From NCBI GenBank assembly GCA_023659785.1, contig JAGXOR010000013.1, forward strand, positions 1 to 17,617: a stretch of DNA of 17,617 nt, read 5' to 3'. The DNA comes from Methanomicrobia archaeon LH_S13 (GTDB lineage Archaea; Halobacteriota; Syntropharchaeia; Alkanophagales; Methanospirareceae). Position numbers and translations under genes: made by a program. The stretch's first letter is position 1. The number at the start of each line of letters is the position of its first letter. The notes under the pieces are model-generated. The model saw nothing but the letters and a program-made list of their open reading frames with translations, made no database searches and was not told where the DNA came from. Shown here in pieces: positions 14,761 to 17,617 of this stretch.

Positions 14761-14926
14761 AGAAAAAAATGAGTGGCATTTTCGCCATAATCGTAACCAG
14801 AGGTGGGGTTACATAACATATCCATGTTTCACCGGAAGCATTGCTGAGCTGAAGTCCCAATCCTCGCATTTACAAAAAATCTGTGTCTTAAATAGAAAAA
14901 AGCCATACTTTATATAGTTAACTGAA

Positions 14927-15100
14927 ATGTACCGAAATGTTTATTTTTATGCTGAACGAGGAAAAGCAGTCCTGAAAGCCTTTGCGAATGCGAATGCGAA
15001 AGCAGAGGCGGACGGGATAGAGGGTGTTGGAATAGGGTTACACCCGGTGCGATGCACAATTGATAGCATCATACGAAGGGGTTTGAAACAAAATGTTTGA
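14927..15100 (+). CDS. Possible 57-residue small protein upstream of recQ
   Basis: An ATG-to-TGA frame of 57 codons with no recognised family. It begins MYRNVYFYAERGKAVLKAFA, has an Ala/Asn/Glu-rich middle (GCGAAT repeats near 14984-14998) and ends IIRRGLKQNV. It is mostly soluble-looking with a basic tail. TTTATATA (14909-14916) is too close to serve its ATG in the usual way, and there is no Shine-Dalgarno sequence. It could be a small protein, an upstream leader frame for recQ (30 bases downstream), a relic, or chance. Confidence 0.25.
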   Translation: MYRNVYFYAERGKAVLKAFANANAKAEADGIEGVGIGLHPVRCTIDSIIRRGLKQNV

Positions 15101-15129
15101 ATCTCATAACCTAAAACGGTAGGCCAAAA

Positions 15130-17310
15130 ATGGATACGAACTCCTCAAACTCAAGAGACCCCCTGACAATTTTAAATAACGTGTTCGATTATCCCGCTTT
15201 TCGGTCACAGCAGGAAGAGATAATAAACAACGTCTTAGCCGGACGGAACACGCTTGCCGTTCTACCCACGGGTGCCGGAAAATCGCTTTGCTTTCAGATA
15301 CCGGCATTGATGTTTGACGGTCTAACAGTCGTCGTAAGCCCGTTAATCGCATTGATGAAAGACCAGGTGGACGGGCTGAAGAAGAAAGGCGTGCTTGACG
15401 TGGCATATATCAATTCTATGCTTGACCAGAGCACGAAGGAGCGTATCTACGATCAGTTAAAATCAAAACAATCGAACTTGAAGATGCTGTATGTCGCCCC
15501 GGAAACGTTTGTGGACACTAAATTAATGCGTGTTTTGAGGTCGTGCAACATCAGTTTAATCGCGATTGATGAGGTGCACTGCATTTCCGTCTGGGGACAT
15601 AACTTCAGACCCGATTATTTACGACTGCGCAGGATGATACGCGAATTAAACCATCCTGCTGTTCCACCTGTGCTCGGGCTGACAGCCACAGCCACCAGAA
15701 CGGTTGAAGAAGACGTGCAGAAACAATTAGGCATAAAATGTGACGTGTTCAAAGCCAGTTTCGACAGGAAGAACCTGTTCCTTTCCGTGCTCAACGTGAA
15801 CGTGAACAAGAACGTAAACCACAGACGCAGTAAGGAAGAAAGCATTAAAAAGATGTTAAAACGGCTTGAAGGCCCGGCTATTGTTTATGTCAACTTCACG
15901 AAAACGGCAGAGGCACTCGCAGCATATTTAGCAGGTGCGGGTTTCAGTGCATCGTATTATCACGGTCAGATACGGAATAAAGAAACGAGGATGAGAGTCC
16001 AGAACGATTTTATAAGGGGGAGAACGCGAATTGTGGTTGCTACAAACGCATTTGGGATGGGCATTGATAAAGAGAACATAAGAGCGATAATCCATTTCGA
16101 ACTGCCAAAATCCATTGAGAACTATTATCAGGAGATAGGACGTGCAGGGCGGGATGGAAAACCGGCGTATTGCCTGTTGCTCTATTCTGATGCGGATGAA
16201 TACAAAGTACGAAAATTGATTCAGTACAATACGCCGTCGCGGGTGCAAATAGAAGAGGTGCTCCGAGAGTTGACTGAAGCATCGGGGAAATTAATGTACG
16301 TGAATGTGAAGCGAATGGCAAACAACCTGAAACTTGACGAAGTACCCATCAGGTTAATTCTGCATCATCTCGAACGGATGGGTGTGATAAAGGCGCATTT
16401 TTACACGCAGGTAAGCGTCAACCGCGGTATAAAAGATGTGGACACGACTGAGCTACTCGAAATCTTTTCCCGCGTGGAAGATAGCGGTATGAGGAAGATA
16501 GACAAGGTGGTGGAATATGTAGAGGGCAGGGAATGCAAGCGGAAGTTCATTCTGGATTATTTCGGTGAATCGTATAGCGGAAACTGCAATGCGTGTGGCA
16601 TTTGCAATCCGTCATTGTGCTTTTTGGATGCTGATACGGATATTGATATTGATATTGAAGCGAAAACAAAACCAGAAGAATTCGTAGATGAGACGGTAAT
16701 TGAGGATACTGAAGGAATAGGAAAAGAAGCATCCGCAGAAAGTACCCAAATTGCGGTTGCGGTGCTCGAACTGGTAAACAATCTCGCTTTTCGTGTCGGC
16801 CGGACATCACTTGCGAATATATTGATCGGGTCGAAATCAAAACGGATAATAAACCAGAATCTTCAGGAATCGCGGTATTACGGTATCTTAAAAAGATATA
16901 CCGCTCGTGAAGTGGTCGGCATTATTGACCAGTTGATAGCAAAAGGATTTTTAGTAAAACGGTACGATAATAGCTCGAACTATCCCAGACCGTTGTTGTA
17001 TCTTACCGAACGGGCGGCGAACACGCTGGAAGAGCGGTCAGCCATAGAATTGCAGTTGCCGGTAAAAAATATGCAGGAGGTCAGCGAACCGAAAAATCCG
17101 GAGGTGTTTGACGAACTGAAGAAGTGGCGACGGGATATTGCTGCTGAACGGAACATTCCTGCTTATTGCGTCTTTCACGATAGTACGTTAATCGGCATCA
17201 CGAATCGGTTACCGAAGACCGAGGATGAGTTGGCAGAGATTAAGGGCATTGGCAGGAGGAAGATTGAGGATTATGGCGAGGAGATATTGCGGATAGTATG
17301 TGAAAATTAA
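15130..17310 (+). CDS. recQ: RecQ-family ATP-dependent DNA helicase
   Basis: SF2 3'-5' helicase acting in recombination and replication-fork repair. It is complete and multidomain at 726 residues. Motif 0 FRSQQEEII (24-32), Walker A TGAGKS (47-52), DEVH box (147-150), the aromatic-rich loop CISVWGHNFRPDY (151-163), LTATATR (184-190) and motif VI QEIGRAGRDG (334-343) are present. The RecQ zinc site is C469, C486, C489 and C492. An acidic Asp-Ile repeat linker (498-512) precedes the winged helix (about 540-625) and an HRDC domain (about 655-724). The DEVH box replaces the usual DEAH, a conservative change. The start has only a weak RBS. RecQ is patchy in archaea, so acquisition from bacteria is plausible. 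A methyltransferase fragment follows after 15 bases. Confidence 0.95.
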   Translation: MDTNSSNSRDPLTILNNVFDYPAFRSQQEEIINNVLAGRNTLAVLPTGAGKSLCFQIPALMFDGLTVVVSPLIALMKDQVDGLKKKGVLDVAYINSMLDQSTKERIYDQLKSKQSNLKMLYVAPETFVDTKLMRVLRSCNISLIAIDEVHCISVWGHNFRPDYLRLRRMIRELNHPAVPPVLGLTATATRTVEEDVQKQLGIKCDVFKASFDRKNLFLSVLNVNVNKNVNHRRSKEESIKKMLKRLEGPAIVYVNFTKTAEALAAYLAGAGFSASYYHGQIRNKETRMRVQNDFIRGRTRIVVATNAFGMGIDKENIRAIIHFELPKSIENYYQEIGRAGRDGKPAYCLLLYSDADEYKVRKLIQYNTPSRVQIEEVLRELTEASGKLMYVNVKRMANNLKLDEVPIRLILHHLERMGVIKAHFYTQVSVNRGIKDVDTTELLEIFSRVEDSGMRKIDKVVEYVEGRECKRKFILDYFGESYSGNCNACGICNPSLCFLDADTDIDIDIEAKTKPEEFVDETVIEDTEGIGKEASAESTQIAVAVLELVNNLAFRVGRTSLANILIGSKSKRIINQNLQESRYYGILKRYTAREVVGIIDQLIAKGFLVKRYDNSSNYPRPLLYLTERAANTLEERSAIELQLPVKNMQEVSEPKNPEVFDELKKWRRDIAAERNIPAYCVFHDSTLIGITNRLPKTEDELAEIKGIGRRKIEDYGEEILRIVCEN

Positions 17311-17325
17311 AGGCAAAGCTTAAAT

Positions 17326-17598
17326 ATGCCTAACACATTAATTGTTAGAACAATGGAGAACATTGCCGGGGTCACGGACAGGCATTCGCTAATGGCGTTC
17401 CTGAACAGCTTGAATTATCAAACGAAAGAGATTATCCTTGACAAAGAAATAGACTTAGGGCTACCAGAACGAGCTAAGGACATTATCAAATCCATTGCCC
17501 TCATAAGCGACTACAAAACTGATGGGGCACAATTCCGGATTTATGCTATTGAAGCGGGACGCTTACAGAAGATAAGCAAGAAAGCCTCAGCGCTTTAG
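17326..17598 (+). pseudogene. N-terminal fragment of an Eco57I/type IIG-like methyltransferase
   Basis: Ninety codons on the recQ strand. ITDRHSLMAFLNSL-type wording (here GVTDRHSLMAFLNSLNYQTK), then LGLPERAKDIIKSIALI and FRIYAIEAGRLQKISK, follows the N-terminal pattern I know from Eco57I-like methyltransferase/type IIG restriction enzymes, which are about 1000 residues long. The AdoMet motifs and NPPY come much later and are absent. Similarity stops at about codon 85, where a hairpin resembling an insertion-sequence end begins; the TAG stop lies in that hairpin's loop. It is therefore probably cut by an insertion rather than a natural small protein. The rest may lie beyond the window. Confidence 0.5.
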
Positions 17599-17617
17599 CC
17601 TGAGGATGAATTGCGCT
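17585..17617. mobile_element. Possible IS200/IS605-type element end at the right edge
   Basis: CCTCAG (17585-17590) pairs with CTGAGG (17600-17605) around a loop containing GCTTTAGC, followed by ATGAATTGCG. This stem, CTTTAG loop and GGATGAATTG tail are the style of the subterminal hairpins of IS200/IS605 elements (tnpA/tnpB). The open frame it interrupts ends within the loop. Only about 33 bases are visible and no transposase can be seen. Confidence 0.45.

Larger units (their letters stand above)
14688..15129. other. Divergent intergenic region between rpl6 and recQ
   Basis: This 442-bp stretch holds the rpl6 promoter on the left, a small hairpin (GTAACC at 14793-14798 pairing with GGTTAC at 14807-14812), a TATA-like TTTATATA at 14909-14916 pointing right, and a 57-codon open frame (separate entry). 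From 14760 to 14900 I see no coding signal and no tRNA. Confidence 0.5.

Noticed and set aside
16623..16665. GATATT tandem repeats as a possible CRISPR or regulatory repeat.
   Set aside because: They are in frame inside recQ and encode an Asp-Ile linker. No spacer-repeat structure was seen anywhere in the window.

Overview
The window is archaeal chromosome. It carries an A-type ATP synthase subunit D, an archaeal/eukaryotic-type ribosomal protein uL6 and an archaeal-style TruA, with TATA-like boxes at usual distances before several genes. A euryarchaeon rich in mobile DNA and R-M genes fits, but I cannot fix the lineage from this sequence.

Layout. (1) Positions 1-9830 hold an AT-rich, single-direction defence operon: hsdM, a 27-codon relic of an hsdS start, a DUF3644 gene with a HEPN-like R-N-x3-H motif, a complete hsdS, a three-domain DUF262-DUF1524-DUF5655 (GmrSD/BrxU-type) nuclease, and hsdR. 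hsdS/DUF262 and DUF262/hsdR each overlap by ATGA, so the predicted type IV enzyme sits inside the type I operon. Two accessory genes inside hsdM-hsdS-hsdR recall the prr (PrrC) and rlo loci. (2) Positions 9840-11177, convergent with hsdR, encode a RadC/JAMM protein fused to an N-terminal HhH-GPD-like module that lacks the usual glycosylase catalytic residues. Its 5' end runs into a transposase relic. (3) Positions 11138-12417 are a graveyard: an internally deleted IS5-like transposase, an IS701-like fragment, a frameshifted and truncated PKD-domain secreted protein, and a frameshifted short secreted peptide. (4) Positions 12511-14687 are housekeeping: truA converging on rpl6-atpD. Both rpl6 and atpD are away from their usual operons. 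(5) Positions 15130-17310 encode a full RecQ helicase with a DEVH box. It is followed by an N-terminal piece of an Eco57I/type IIG-like methyltransferase, cut off at the right edge by a hairpin resembling an IS200/IS605-type end.

The most interesting unit is the composite operon: a type I R-M system holding a putative HEPN RNase next to a duplicated hsdS start, plus a modification-dependent nuclease. The inferred logic is layered: type I cuts unmethylated DNA, the DUF262 enzyme may cut modified phage DNA, and the DUF3644 protein may act as an abortive, RNA-targeting fallback if the R-M complex is inhibited. The first two roles follow from known families; the third is inference.
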